This document shows, in pieces, positions 42,934-52,730 of a stretch of DNA of 64,000 nucleotides (position 1 is its first letter; every line of letters starts with the position of its first letter). Source of the DNA: JALYUM01 sp036688685. Lineage in GTDB: Bacteria > Pseudomonadota > Gammaproteobacteria > Burkholderiales > Burkholderiaceae_D. The notes beneath the pieces are model-generated. The model did no database searches. It saw only the letters and a list, made by a program, of their open reading frames with translations, and was not told where the DNA came from. Location of the stretch: assembly GCF_036688685.1 (NCBI RefSeq), contig NZ_JAQQPS010000005.1:257880-321879 (forward strand), in the 5' to 3' direction. A program made the position numbers and the translations under genes.

Positions 42934-43875
42934 GGCGAACGCCGCTACGTCGACACTGACGGCCAGCGGTTTGGCCCATGTACGCGGCGCTGGTGTTCGA
43001 CCCTCTGGCGGCGCCAGCAGGTCGAACACCAGCGCCGCCGGGTTGCACCCGATCGACGCATGCAGACCGGCATACGACGCCGTCACGCGGGCCGTGACGG
43101 CCAGCACCACCACGCCATGCTCGGCCAGCACGAAATCAACGCCCACATGACCCCACAGGCCCGGCATGGCCGCGGCCACTGCCTGTGCCAGGCGCGCGAA
43201 GTCGCCGGCGCTGTCGGGCCAGCTGTTGACCGTGGTGCCAAGCAAGTGGAACTGGTTATCGCGCACGGCCACGCGCTGCTCGTTGCAGCCGAGCAGCTGC
43301 GCGGCGCCATCGCGGCACAGCAGCGACAGGCTGCCCAGCTTGCCCGGAATAAACGGTTGCAGCACGTAGCAGCCGCCTGCGCGCGCACCGACCCAGGCCA
43401 GCGCGGCGTCGGCGCCCGGAAAAATGCGGGTGTCGTCGAGATCGGCGCCGTCGTCCGGCTTGACCACCCAGGCCCCGCGCACGGCCGGGCGCGGCTGGGC
43501 GGGCGCGAAGGTTGGCACCACGGCGATGCCGGCGCGCGCCAGCATGCGCGAGGTGCGCAGGCGGCTGGCCGCCACCCGCAGCGCCGGCGGCTTGCTGCCC
43601 AGCAGGATGCGTTCATGGCGCAACACCTGGCGCGACAGGCGCTCGAGCATACCGCCCGCTGCCGGCGCCAGTGGCCAGACCGCATCGGCCGCCTGCACGC
43701 TGGCGTCGAAGCGGCGCTGGAACGACCCCGGTGCGTCCGGTGCGACCAGGGCAATGCCGGGCACCTTGCCCAAATCGTCGAGCAGGGCGTGCAGCATCAT
43801 CTGGCCCTGGTGGCGCAGCGCCGGCGCCAGCCTAGCGGGCGCGTAGTCGCACACAAACACTTTCAACGCTGCCAC
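42874..43875 (-). CDS. ATP-grasp-like protein ending the xox run, degenerate motif
   Basis: 333 residues from GTG 43875 with GGGGGTG upstream. The opening VFVCDYAPARLAP and an internal LRTSRMLARAGIAVVPTF with WVVKPDDGADLDDTRIF resemble ATP-grasp ligases such as tyramine-glutamate ligase MfnD. The final metal-binding strand, usually E-x-N-P-R-x-T-x-S-Y, reads AVTARVTASYAGL here, so the key Glu and Asn are Ala and Thr. The enzyme may be inactive or have a different role. It is 18 bases after the preceding gene. Its 3' end overlaps the 3' end of the convergent activator gene by 60 bases. Confidence 0.7.
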   Translation of the reverse strand: MAALKVFVCDYAPARLAPALRHQGQMMLHALLDDLGKVPGIALVAPDAPGSFQRRFDASVQAADAVWPLAPAAGGMLERLSRQVLRHERILLGSKPPALRVAASRLRTSRMLARAGIAVVPTFAPAQPRPAVRGAWVVKPDDGADLDDTRIFPGADAALAWVGARAGGCYVLQPFIPGKLGSLSLLCRDGAAQLLGCNEQRVAVRDNQFHLLGTTVNSWPDSAGDFARLAQAVAAAMPGLWGHVGVDFVLAEHGVVVLAVTARVTASYAGLHASIGCNPAALVFDLLAPPEGRTPAPRTWAKPLAVSVDVAAFASVQDSLGRIGDIQALHLAI

Positions 43876-43893
43876 GTGGCACCCCCGTCTGCG

Positions 43894-44535
43894 TCAATGG
43901 TCGGCACCCACCAGCGTCAGCGTTTCATCGACCAGCGCCGGGCTGCCTGCCGCGGCGCGCACCTGGTACACGCCGCCCGGCACCTGCGGGCTGACGATGA
44001 AGGTATAGCGCTTGCCAACGTACTGTTCGAAGCGTGCGCGCATCGGATCGTTGGCATACGGTTCGATGACGATTTCGCGGCCATCGACCTCCTTGCCGTC
44101 GTACGTAAAATGGTGCGCACGCACTTGGGCCGACCCGGCCAGCGCCAGCCGGATGCGCTTGCGAAAATAGGCGCTTGCGCCACCGGTCAGGCGCTGCATC
44201 CCGGCGATGTCGTGTTCCAGGAAGCCGAGCAGAACCGGGTTGCCTTCCGGCTCGTCCACGGCCGGCGCCGTATATTCGCGCGGGCCGGTGAGAAATTGCA
44301 GGGTCGCCGCCGGCCTGGTGTTGGACAGCACCAGCAGCACCCGGTCGTCGAAACCCGGTTCGACGCTACCGGCCTTGTGGAAGCTGTAGCGCAGCGTGGC
44401 GGGCGCACGTACGTTGCCCAGGTGCCTGGTCTGGAATAGCAGCGTTTCGGCGACCGAGATGTCCTGGGCGGCGGCTTGCGTGGCCAGCATCAGGAATGCA
44501 GCGGCGGCGCCGGCACGCCAGCGTGAATGGGTCAT
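43894..44535 (-). CDS. Hypothetical periplasmic protein of the xox cluster
   Basis: 213 residues with a signal peptide (AAAAFLMLATQAAAQ). The mature part has DISVAETLLFQTRHLGNVRA and later LQFLTGPREYTAPAV, RLALAGSAQVRAHHFTYDGK and YVGKRYTFIVSPQVPGGVYQ. It has no cysteine. I recognise it as a conserved type near xoxF genes but not a named family. The ATG at 44535 has AGGA upstream. Its place between xoxJ and the ATP-grasp gene suggests a periplasmic role in methanol oxidation or in loading PQQ or a lanthanide; that is inference. Confidence 0.7.
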   Translation of the reverse strand: MTHSRWRAGAAAAFLMLATQAAAQDISVAETLLFQTRHLGNVRAPATLRYSFHKAGSVEPGFDDRVLLVLSNTRPAATLQFLTGPREYTAPAVDEPEGNPVLLGFLEHDIAGMQRLTGGASAYFRKRIRLALAGSAQVRAHHFTYDGKEVDGREIVIEPYANDPMRARFEQYVGKRYTFIVSPQVPGGVYQVRAAAGSPALVDETLTLVGADH

Positions 44536-44545
44536 CGCATCCTCG

Positions 44546-45403
44546 CTAACGTGCGGCCGAGCGTGGCGGCGGGTTCAACAACGGCACGCCGTACTGCGCC
44601 AGGATCGCATTGATCTGGGGCCGGTTGCGTGCGATGGACTCGTCGATTTTTTGCTTGTAGGCCGCTTCGCCGAAGCGCGTGGCCATGGCGATATCGAATT
44701 CGAACTGGACCCCCGGCTGGGGCGCCAGCGGAATGGCGACGATCGCCGCGTTCGGCGCATGGCTGGCAAAATAGCCGGCGATCGGCCCCCAGATGAAGGC
44801 GATGTCGATGGCGCCCTTGGCCAGGTCTTTCTCAACCATTTCACCGGGATACTCGGCCGGGTCGCCCGACTGCGGCTGGTACGGCACCATGCGTTCGATT
44901 AGCTCGTGTTCGAGCAGCCAGTCGGTCACTGGCGAGCCGGCGAAGACGCCCAGGCGCAGGGTGGCGCGCCGCTCGGCGGGCAATTTGAGCAAGTCCTCCA
45001 GCGTTTGCACGCCGTCCAGCCCCTTACCCTTGACGTAGGCCATGGCGTAGGTGGAGCGGTAGTACGGTTGCGTGGTGGCGCCCATGTCGAAGCCGGACGG
45101 GACACCCGTGACCAGGTCGCATTTGTACTGCTCCGAACCGGGTTCCCTGGCGCGCAGCGTGTTGCGGATAAAGCCCATCCGTTGCGGATACCAGGTGTAC
45201 GCGATTTGCCAGCCCAGGTCGGCAGCGAGCAAGGCGGCGATCTTGTTTTCGAAACCCTGCAGCTCGCGGTTCGAAAACGGCATGTTGTTGGGATCCTGGC
45301 AGACGCGCAGCACCTGTGGCGCTGCCGGTGTCGACTGCGCGGATGCGCCTGGCGCCAGCGCGACCAGCGCGCAGGCAGCAGCCAGGATCTTGCGCGCGCT
45401 CAC
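44546..45403 (-). CDS. xoxJ: XoxJ-like periplasmic solute-binding protein
   Basis: 285 residues from GTG 45403, which overlaps the stop of the cytochrome gene by 4 bases (GTGA). A signal peptide (ILAAACALVALAPGASA) is followed by a periplasmic-binding-protein family 3 fold (LRVCQDPNNMPFSNRELQGF, FENKIAALLAADLGWQIAYTW, VPSGFDMGATTQPYYRSTYA). It matches the TIGR03871-type quinoprotein dehydrogenase-associated proteins (MoxJ/XoxJ). XoxJ is thought to help activate XoxF or match it to the cytochrome. Confidence 0.87.
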   Translation of the reverse strand: MSARKILAAACALVALAPGASAQSTPAAPQVLRVCQDPNNMPFSNRELQGFENKIAALLAADLGWQIAYTWYPQRMGFIRNTLRAREPGSEQYKCDLVTGVPSGFDMGATTQPYYRSTYAMAYVKGKGLDGVQTLEDLLKLPAERRATLRLGVFAGSPVTDWLLEHELIERMVPYQPQSGDPAEYPGEMVEKDLAKGAIDIAFIWGPIAGYFASHAPNAAIVAIPLAPQPGVQFEFDIAMATRFGEAAYKQKIDESIARNRPQINAILAQYGVPLLNPPPRSAAR

Positions 45404-45798
45404 TTCCCGATCTCCTCGAGCCGGCCCGGTTTGATGGCACCGTCGGAGCGGCCCAGCAGGTAGGCGTACAGGTTGTCGATGTTGTCGACCACCATCTTGC
45501 TGCCATCGAAATTCGGCATGCCCTTGACGATGCGGCCGTGTAGCACGGTGTTCTTGAATTCGTCCGGCGTCAGCGTTTTGAGGCTGGTCACCAGAGAGGG
45601 GCCCACCATGCCTTCCTGTGCCGCGCCGTGGCAGCGTTCGCACGCCATGGCGCGCCAGGTTTTCCAGCCGGCCAGGGTCTGTCCATCGACCTTGGTGCCG
45701 TCAACGACTTTATAGGGCGGCGGCGCGGCATGTGTGACGGCGCCGGCGCCAGCAAGCAGGACGGCAGCTACGCCGATAACAATAGTCGGGATTTTCAT
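45400..45798 (-). CDS. xoxG: XoxG cytochrome c, electron acceptor of XoxF
   Basis: 132 residues from ATG 45798 (GAGGAAG upstream); the reading frame extends further upstream without a better start. The signal peptide is MKIPTIVIGVAAVLLAGAGAVTHA. A single haem c site is visible (ACERCHGAA, about 58-62), and Met in KGMPNF (about 100) is the likely axial ligand. The size and place just after xoxF fit the specific cytochrome that accepts electrons from lanthanide methanol dehydrogenase. Confidence 0.9.
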   Translation of the reverse strand: MKIPTIVIGVAAVLLAGAGAVTHAAPPPYKVVDGTKVDGQTLAGWKTWRAMACERCHGAAQEGMVGPSLVTSLKTLTPDEFKNTVLHGRIVKGMPNFDGSKMVVDNIDNLYAYLLGRSDGAIKPGRLEEIGK

Positions 45799-45814
45799 GT
45801 TCTTCCTCATCGGA

Positions 45815-46153
45815 TTACGGGACATAGCAGGCTTTGCGCGCCTTGTCCTGCAGCGCCTTGTATTTGGTGGCCATGGCCTTGCCGGCGCCGGGGTCGCGGA
45901 ACTCGGCGCCGCGCGGTCCGCTCAGGCCCTGGTGGCGCAGGGCGGTGGAACTTTCGACGAATTCGTCGTAGTTCATTTCCTGGGCGATCTGGTCGATCGT
46001 GCAGGAACATTTATAGAGATATTCCTGCTTGCTCTGGTGCGCGACCATGCATTCGAGGACGTATTCGACGCGGTCGGCAGTTGGAAAATCGTGGGCATGC
46101 GCCGCCATGGGCATGCTGGCGGCGAGCAGGAGCGCCAGGCCGTGCAGTTTCAT
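45815..46153 (-). CDS. Conserved hypothetical secreted protein between xoxF and xoxG
   Basis: 112 residues from ATG 46153 (GGAGA 5 bases upstream; an in-frame ATG at 46165 is an alternative). Signal peptide MKLHGLALLLAASMPMAAHA. The mature part has Cys at LECMVAH, then CSC in YLYKCSCTIDQIAQ and one near the C-terminus (KACYVP). The pattern could bind a metal or form a disulfide. I do not know a named family. It is co-directional and 16 bases before xoxG, and 69 bases after xoxF. Confidence 0.7.
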   Translation of the reverse strand: MKLHGLALLLAASMPMAAHAHDFPTADRVEYVLECMVAHQSKQEYLYKCSCTIDQIAQEMNYDEFVESSTALRHQGLSGPRGAEFRDPGAGKAMATKYKALQDKARKACYVP

Positions 46154-46222
46154 TGTTGTCTCCAATAATTATGTGTGTTCACACGGCTGGAATCGAGTCC
46201 AGCCGTGCGCTGGTGCAGGTGC

Positions 46223-48019
46223 TTATTTCGGTGGCAGTGCAAACACGGTCAGGGTGCCGCCCAGGTTGGTGTACTTGGCCAGATCCTTGTAGCCACCGAC
46301 CGCGCCGAGGCCTTCGTTCGGCTTGTCGAGACCGGCTGCGAGACCAATACCGGCCCAGCCGCCAATGCCCGACAGCACGCCGATGTACTGCTTGCCCTTG
46401 TATTCCCAGGTGTTGACGTTGCCGATGATGCCGGACGGGGTTTTGAACTTCCACAGCTCCTTGCCCTTGTTGTCCACCGCCTTGATATAGCCTTCCAGGG
46501 TGCCGTAGAACACCACGTCGCCAGCCGTCGACAGGGCGCCGCTCCAGACCGAAAATTTCTCCGGTTTCGACCACACCACCTTGCCGGTGCCGGCATCCCA
46601 GGCGATGAAGTTGCCCATGCCGCCATGGCTTTCTGGCGCAGGGTACATCGACAGGGTCGAGCCCACGTAAGGCTGGCCGGCCGTGTATTCGATGGCGAAC
46701 GGTTCGTAATCCATGCAGACGTGGTTGGTCGGCACATAGAACAGGCCGGTTTTCGGCGAGTAGCTGGCCGGTTGCTGGTCCTTGGTGCCCAGTGCGGACG
46801 GGCAGATGCCCTTGCTATTGACGTCCGGGCCGTTTTGGTCGGTGCTGTACTTGGCATTGACGATCGGGCGACCGCTCTTCATGTCAACGTGGCTGGCCCA
46901 GTTCACCACCGGATCGTATTTCTGGGCGACCAGCAAATCGCCGGTGACGCGGTCGAGCGTGTAGCCGAAACCGTTGCGGTCGAAGTGCACCAGGGCCTTG
47001 CGGGTTTGCCCCTTGACCTTGATATCGGCCAGGATCATCTCGTTGACGCCGTCGTAATCCCACTCGTCGTGCGGCGTCATCTGGTACACCCACTTTGCTT
47101 CGCCGGTGTCGAGATTGCGCGCAAAAATCGTCATCGACCATTTATTGTCGCCCGGACGCTGGCGCGGATTCCACGTACTCGGGTTGCCAGTGCCGTAGTA
47201 CATCAGGTTCGTCTGTGGGTCATAGCTGTACCAGCCCCAGGTGGTGCCGCCGCCGATTTTCCATTGGTCGCCCTTCCAGGTTTTCAGCGACGAATCCTTG
47301 CCCACCGGCGCCATCTTGCCGTCGGTCCAGGTCATGGTGGTGGCCGGGTTCATCAGCATTTCTTCATCGGGCCCGGTGCTGAACGCTTTCCACACCTGCT
47401 TGCCGGTGTTCATGTCATACGCGGTGATGCGGCCGCGCACGCCGAATTCGCCCCCGCTGATGCCGGTGACAACTTTGTCTTTGAACACGTGCGGCGTGTT
47501 GGTGGCGGTTTCGCCTTTTTTCGGGTCGCCGGTGACGACTTTCCAGAGCTCCTTGCCGGTCTTGGCGTCCAGCGCCACCAGGGTGGTGTCGGCCTGTTGC
47601 AGGAACACCTTGCCGTCGGAATAGGCGACGCCGCGGCTGACCGTGTCGCAGCACATGACGGCAATCACCGAGGGGTCCTGCTTCGGTTCGTATTTCCAGC
47701 GGATGCTCTGGTCTTCCAGGTTCAGCGCATAGACCTGATTGGGGAAGGGACTGTGTACGAACATGGTGTCGCCCACCACCAGCGGACCGCCTTCGTGGCC
47801 GCGCAGCACGCCGGTGGAGAAGGTCCAGGCCACTTGCAGCGTCTTGGCGTTGTCCTTGTTGATTTCCTTCAGTTCGCTATAGCGCTGGTTGGCCATGCCG
47901 CCGGCCTGCATTGCCCAGTTCTTGGGGTTCTTGGTGAGTTGCTCGACGTCGGATGCGAAGGCGAGCGTGGGCAGCGCCAGCAAGACGGCGCAGCGCTGCC
48001 AGTATTTACCTGATGACAT
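46223..48019 (-). CDS. xoxF: Lanthanide-dependent methanol dehydrogenase XoxF
   Basis: 598 residues. Signal peptide MSSGKYWQRCAVLLALPTLAFA, then the eight-bladed PQQ propeller. The vicinal disulfide that covers PQQ is MCCDTV (about 123-124). The catalytic Asp and the extra lanthanide-coordinating Asp form the D-Y-D of HDEWDYDGVNE (about 321 and 323), which tells XoxF from calcium MxaF. Glu in GGEFG (about 191) and Asn in YYGTGNP (about 279) complete the metal site. It oxidises methanol to formaldehyde (or on to formate) in the periplasm. AAGGAG precedes the ATG at 48019. No mxaI small-subunit gene is nearby. Confidence 0.95.
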   Translation of the reverse strand: MSSGKYWQRCAVLLALPTLAFASDVEQLTKNPKNWAMQAGGMANQRYSELKEINKDNAKTLQVAWTFSTGVLRGHEGGPLVVGDTMFVHSPFPNQVYALNLEDQSIRWKYEPKQDPSVIAVMCCDTVSRGVAYSDGKVFLQQADTTLVALDAKTGKELWKVVTGDPKKGETATNTPHVFKDKVVTGISGGEFGVRGRITAYDMNTGKQVWKAFSTGPDEEMLMNPATTMTWTDGKMAPVGKDSSLKTWKGDQWKIGGGTTWGWYSYDPQTNLMYYGTGNPSTWNPRQRPGDNKWSMTIFARNLDTGEAKWVYQMTPHDEWDYDGVNEMILADIKVKGQTRKALVHFDRNGFGYTLDRVTGDLLVAQKYDPVVNWASHVDMKSGRPIVNAKYSTDQNGPDVNSKGICPSALGTKDQQPASYSPKTGLFYVPTNHVCMDYEPFAIEYTAGQPYVGSTLSMYPAPESHGGMGNFIAWDAGTGKVVWSKPEKFSVWSGALSTAGDVVFYGTLEGYIKAVDNKGKELWKFKTPSGIIGNVNTWEYKGKQYIGVLSGIGGWAGIGLAAGLDKPNEGLGAVGGYKDLAKYTNLGGTLTVFALPPK

Positions 48020-48074
48020 GATGAAATCTCCTTTGGTTTTTTTATTGGACTACGTGTTCTGCATGCCAGAACGC

Positions 48075-48656
48075 TTATGACGCCAGCACCCCGGCACGTT
48101 TTGCGGCATTCGTGGCCAGCGCATCCATCAGCGGTGGCGACAGGCAGTCGTAGGGCGCCAGGCCCAGTTCAGTCAGGCGGGCGCGCACGGCGCCCATGTT
48201 GTCCGGCGCCGCGCCCGATTCGATGATCGACGAGACGAAGGCGGCAAAGGTCGGCGCCACCCAGCCGGTCTCATGCGAGCGCTCGGTGTGCACGAAGTCG
48301 AGGCCGTAGAACGCGTGCTCGGTTTTCTCGATGCGGCCGTACATGTGCACGCCGCATTCCTTGCATGCGTGGCGCAGGATGGTGGCGCTCGGGTTGACCA
48401 CCTTCAGCTTGTCTTCATTGGCGGTGACCTTGACGTGGTCGCGTGAAATGACGGCCACTTGCGAAAACAGGGCGCCGTCCGGCTTCCAGCACTGGGTGCA
48501 GCCGCAGACGTGGTTGTGTGCCGTCTGCCCGCCCAGCGCGACGGTCACCGTGTTGGTGGTGCAGGCGCATGCGAGGGTGCCGCCGGCGAAATCGGCGACT
48601 TCGTTATGTTGCACGCCGTTGTCGACGGCCGGGTGAATGTGGACTGCGTTTTCCAT
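48075..48656 (-). CDS. gfa: S-(hydroxymethyl)glutathione synthase Gfa
   Basis: 193 residues. The zinc ligands of the GFA fold are visible: Cys in LACACTTN (about 30-32), HVCGCTQCWKP (about 51-56) and ACKECGVHMYG (about 98-101). It speeds the reaction of formaldehyde with glutathione, the first step of glutathione-linked formaldehyde oxidation. It lies 55 bases before xoxF and 3 bases after frmB on the same strand, so it belongs to the same unit. Confidence 0.93.
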   Translation of the reverse strand: MENAVHIHPAVDNGVQHNEVADFAGGTLACACTTNTVTVALGGQTAHNHVCGCTQCWKPDGALFSQVAVISRDHVKVTANEDKLKVVNPSATILRHACKECGVHMYGRIEKTEHAFYGLDFVHTERSHETGWVAPTFAAFVSSIIESGAAPDNMGAVRARLTELGLAPYDCLSPPLMDALATNAAKRAGVLAS

Positions 48657-48659
48657 GGT

Positions 48660-49520
48660 TTATCCCTGTGATTGAGGTGCTTGGACGGACAGCTGTGCTG
48701 CGTGAAACCGAAGGTGGTCTTCGATAAAAGTGGAAATGAAGTAATAGCCGTGGTCGTACCCGGGCTGGCGGCGCAACTGCAGCGGCTGCCCGGCCGTGGC
48801 GCAGGCTTGTTCGAACGCCTCCGGATACAGTTGGTCGGCCAGGAATTTGTCGCCCATGCCCTGGTCGATCAGGATGCCGCCAGGGAAGGGCGTTTTGCGC
48901 GACGCCATCAGCACGCTGGCGTCGTACTGCGCGCCGGCCGCCACGCTGCCGAGATAGCCGGTGAAGGCTTTCGTGCCCCACGGGCAGCGGGTCGGCGCGC
49001 AGATCGGCGCGAAGGCCGAGACGCAGCGGAACACCTCGGGGTGCTTCAGCGCCAGTGTCAAGGCGCCATGGCCGCCCATTGAGTGGCCGAAAATGCCGAC
49101 CCGGTCAGCGTCCACCGGCAGGCTGGCGCCGACCAGTCGCACCAGTTCGAGCACGTAGCTATACATCTTGTAGTGGCGGCTCCACGGCGCCGTGGTGGCG
49201 TCGACATAAAAGCCGGCGCCGACGCCGAAATCCCAATCCGCGGTCTCTCCTTCTATGGCGGCGCCACGCGGGCTGGTGTCGGGCGCAACCAGGATCATGC
49301 CTAGCTCGGCCGCCACACGCTGCGCCCCGGCCTTGGTCATGAACGTTTCTTCGTTGCAGGTCAGTCCGGCCAGGTAGAACAGCGCGGGCCGCTTGCCGGT
49401 GTGCGCCGGGAGGAACACCGAGAAGCGCATCGGCAAGCCGATCGTTTCCGACGCATGCGAATAGAAGCGCTGCACGCCGCCGAAGCAGGCGTGTTCGCTG
49501 AGCAGTTGTAACGAATCCAT
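48660..49520 (-). CDS. frmB: S-formylglutathione hydrolase FrmB/FghA
   Basis: 286 residues from ATG 49520, 4 bases after the frmA stop. It is an esterase-D type alpha/beta hydrolase: RFSVFLPAHTGKRPALFYLA, GLTCNEETFMTKAGAQRVAA, and the nucleophile elbow GHSMGGHGALTLAL (about 148-152). The final His is in YDHGYYFISTFIEDHLRFHA. It cleaves S-formylglutathione to formate and glutathione, delivering formate to the Fds enzyme. Confidence 0.93.
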   Translation of the reverse strand: MDSLQLLSEHACFGGVQRFYSHASETIGLPMRFSVFLPAHTGKRPALFYLAGLTCNEETFMTKAGAQRVAAELGMILVAPDTSPRGAAIEGETADWDFGVGAGFYVDATTAPWSRHYKMYSYVLELVRLVGASLPVDADRVGIFGHSMGGHGALTLALKHPEVFRCVSAFAPICAPTRCPWGTKAFTGYLGSVAAGAQYDASVLMASRKTPFPGGILIDQGMGDKFLADQLYPEAFEQACATAGQPLQLRRQPGYDHGYYFISTFIEDHLRFHAAQLSVQAPQSQG

Positions 49521-49524
49521 GGGC

Positions 49525-50631
<1,107 letters not shown>

Positions 50632-51191
50632 GGGTGTGTTCCGAAGTAGGGGGAATCAAGCGGTTCGGCGCGCACGCCGGCTTCTCCTCTTCAGAGCAAA
50701 ACGCATGCCACTGTCACCTGGCAGCGCCAGGGCAGGTGCGCGGGGCGCCGGATGGTTGAAATTTGATACACAGGAATGACGCAATGTGCAGTTTTCGGAG
50801 CAGCTGTGCAGGCGTCTTGAAGTCACTGGAAGTATCAGTAAAAACGAATATGAACAGTTTTTCTGTTGCGCAAAAGCGTCGTGGATCACTCCCGATACAG
50901 GATGCCATGCGGTGTATGCAAGTTGGAAACGGCGTTGTGGATATTCAGGCGCGCGGCCTGTAAAAAGCAAAAAGCCCAACCGGGAAGGCTGGGTGTTGAC
51001 GCCGATGCCAAATTGACCAAGGCGGCCGAGAAGCGCTGCCCCACGTTGATGCTGGAAAACCTAGGCTCCATGCGGCTTACGGCCAACGGACATGGGTCAG
51101 TCAAAGTCGGCGCGGTGGGTCAATTCAGCGTCGGCGTCAACAGTCGGGCGCTCAAGCGCTCAAGCGCTCAAGCGCTCAAGCGCTCAAGCGC
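50632..51191. promoter_or_regulatory. Intergenic region upstream of frmA
   Basis: 560 bases with no convincing gene. It holds the sigma-54 promoter of frmA (50695-50710), an inverted repeat (CCTGGC-AGC-GCCAGG, 50717-50731) right behind the -24 box, and the 8-bp tandem repeat at its right end. Short open frames here lack starts and codon bias of the neighbours. Confidence 0.6.
50695..50710 (-). promoter_or_regulatory. Sigma-54 (-24/-12) promoter of the frmA-xoxF run
   Basis: On the leftward strand the sequence is TGGCATGCGTTTTGCT, matching TGGCACG-N4-TTGCW except at one position (T for C) with correct GG-GC spacing. It lies about 65 bases before the frmA ATG. A sigma-54 activator gene is 8 kb away at 40981. 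Confidence 0.75.
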
Positions 51192-51195
51192 TCAT
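51148..51195. repeat. 8-bp tandem repeat
   Basis: GCGCTCAA is repeated five times exactly and a sixth time as GCGCTCAT, over 48 bases. Its last copy overlaps the stop codon of the leftward methyltransferase gene at 51192-51194. Each unit contains the palindrome AGCGCT at its joints. Confidence 0.95.
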
Positions 51196-52730
51196 GCGAT
51201 CACGCCCAGCGCCCGGTACATGGCCAGGTAATCGCTTTCGAAACGCCCGGCCTGCTGCCTGATTTCGGCAATGTTGTCGGCCGGCGCGTCGAGCGGCACG
51301 CCGTCCTTGACCATGCGCTGGTCCCGCAAGGACAGCGTCTGCCAGACGTAGTCGGTCAGGGCGTCGACGCCATGCAAGCCTTCCACGTGCGCCAGCAGGA
51401 ACAGCTGGACGATGCGCGGCGCCCACACGCCCGCGCCCACTACCGGCGAGGCGATGAAGGCGATCTCGTCGTTGTCGCGTGCGCGCTGGAACAATGCCCG
51501 GTTGAGCCGGTGGCTGGTCGCAGTAGTGGCGTCGATGGCGGCCGGCTCCTGCGCCACCATCATGCTGCCCTTGCCCAGCAAGACCAGCACGGCCTCGAAC
51601 ACCTGCTGCAGATCGAGGCCATGGCTTGCCAGCGCAGCGGCCAGTTCGCCGACGGTGCGCGGCTGGAAGTCGGCCATCAGCGCGAGCATCGGCTGGTAGA
51701 TGGCGTCGCTCAACTGGGCCTCGATGGCGCGGCCGGTAATTTTTAGATCGACATCCTTGCGCAGCGCCACCATCACCACGCGTGGCCGGCGCATCGCCTC
51801 TGCTTTTTGCAGCAGCGTGAGCGGTCGCGCGCCCTTGACCCAGTAGTCGGCACGGAAATTCTGATTGACCATGATGTCGCGCACGCTTTGCGCGAGCACC
51901 GGATCGGGCAGTTCGGCCAGCAGTGCCTGCTGGGGGCGGCTCAGGTTGAGGTCGGCGATGTGCTCGAGATAGTGGGCCGGGCAGGCGTAGGTCAGCTTGG
52001 CCTGGCCGAGGGTGTTGGCCATGTCGGCAAAGCTGGTCGGCAAGCCGTTGCCGCTGAAATACTCGTGTACTAGGTACAGGCGGTTTTCGCCGCGCAGCGC
52101 CTTGAGCCGTTCGGCAAGGCGTGGATAGGCGCCAAAATAGGCCGGCTCGGTGGCCAGCAGGCGGTCGGTGAAGTCGAGCGTGCTATCGACGCGCTGGGTG
52201 CGGCCCATGCCGGGCGAGGTCATCGCGTCGGCGTATTGTGTGAGCAGGCCCCGGATCGGCACCATCGGCGCCCAGCCCGGCTGGCAGTTGTAGCTGATAT
52301 AGAGCACGCCGCCGACCTTGAGCTTGCGCCGGATGAAGTCCACGATCACGCTCTGGTTCTCGGGCGACACCCAGCACCAGATGCCGTGCAGGCAGATGTA
52401 GTCGAAATCGGGCAGGTCGGCGCGGCCGCAAAACTCGGCGAACGACTGGTCCACCAGTTGCGCGCCGTTGCCCGAGCTGTGTGCCAGCTCGCGCGCGAAC
52501 GCGGCCTGGGCCGGGTTGAAATCGGTGCCGTGCCAGCGCGTGATGCTGGCGGCGGCGTGGATGTTGGTCCCCAGCCCCTGGCCGTAGCCCAGCTCGCAGG
52601 CGGTGCCGGTGGCGGGTGCTTCCAGCCCGGCGCTGGCAAACGCCAGCGCAATGCGCTGCGGGCTGAGCTCCTGGTAGTAGCCGTAGGTGTAGTTCAGGTC
52701 GGCGACGTAACCGCCGGTCCAGTCGTTCAT
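51192..52730 (-). CDS. SAM-dependent methyltransferase with regulatory domain
   Basis: 512 residues from ATG 52730 (GAGGTG upstream). An N-terminal class I methyltransferase domain has motif I CELGYGQGLGTNIHAAAS (about 44-61), YICLHGIWCWV and KVGGVLYISYNCQPGW. A methyltransferase regulatory domain follows (LLTQYADAMTSPGMGRTQ, LVHEYFSGNGLPTSFADM, about 190-300). The rest is helical and winged-helix-like. It resembles the PF10119-type enzymes related to protein lysine methyltransferases. The target is unknown. It directly follows a decayed paralogue with an ATGA overlap. Confidence 0.82.
   Translation of the reverse strand: MNDWTGGYVADLNYTYGYYQELSPQRIALAFASAGLEAPATGTACELGYGQGLGTNIHAAASITRWHGTDFNPAQAAFARELAHSSGNGAQLVDQSFAEFCGRADLPDFDYICLHGIWCWVSPENQSVIVDFIRRKLKVGGVLYISYNCQPGWAPMVPIRGLLTQYADAMTSPGMGRTQRVDSTLDFTDRLLATEPAYFGAYPRLAERLKALRGENRLYLVHEYFSGNGLPTSFADMANTLGQAKLTYACPAHYLEHIADLNLSRPQQALLAELPDPVLAQSVRDIMVNQNFRADYWVKGARPLTLLQKAEAMRRPRVVMVALRKDVDLKITGRAIEAQLSDAIYQPMLALMADFQPRTVGELAAALASHGLDLQQVFEAVLVLLGKGSMMVAQEPAAIDATTATSHRLNRALFQRARDNDEIAFIASPVVGAGVWAPRIVQLFLLAHVEGLHGVDALTDYVWQTLSLRDQRMVKDGVPLDAPADNIAEIRQQAGRFESDYLAMYRALGVIA

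Noticed and set aside
50866..51231. Rightward frame of 121 codons upstream of frmA
   Set aside because: It runs into the 8-bp tandem repeat, has no start site and no family likeness.
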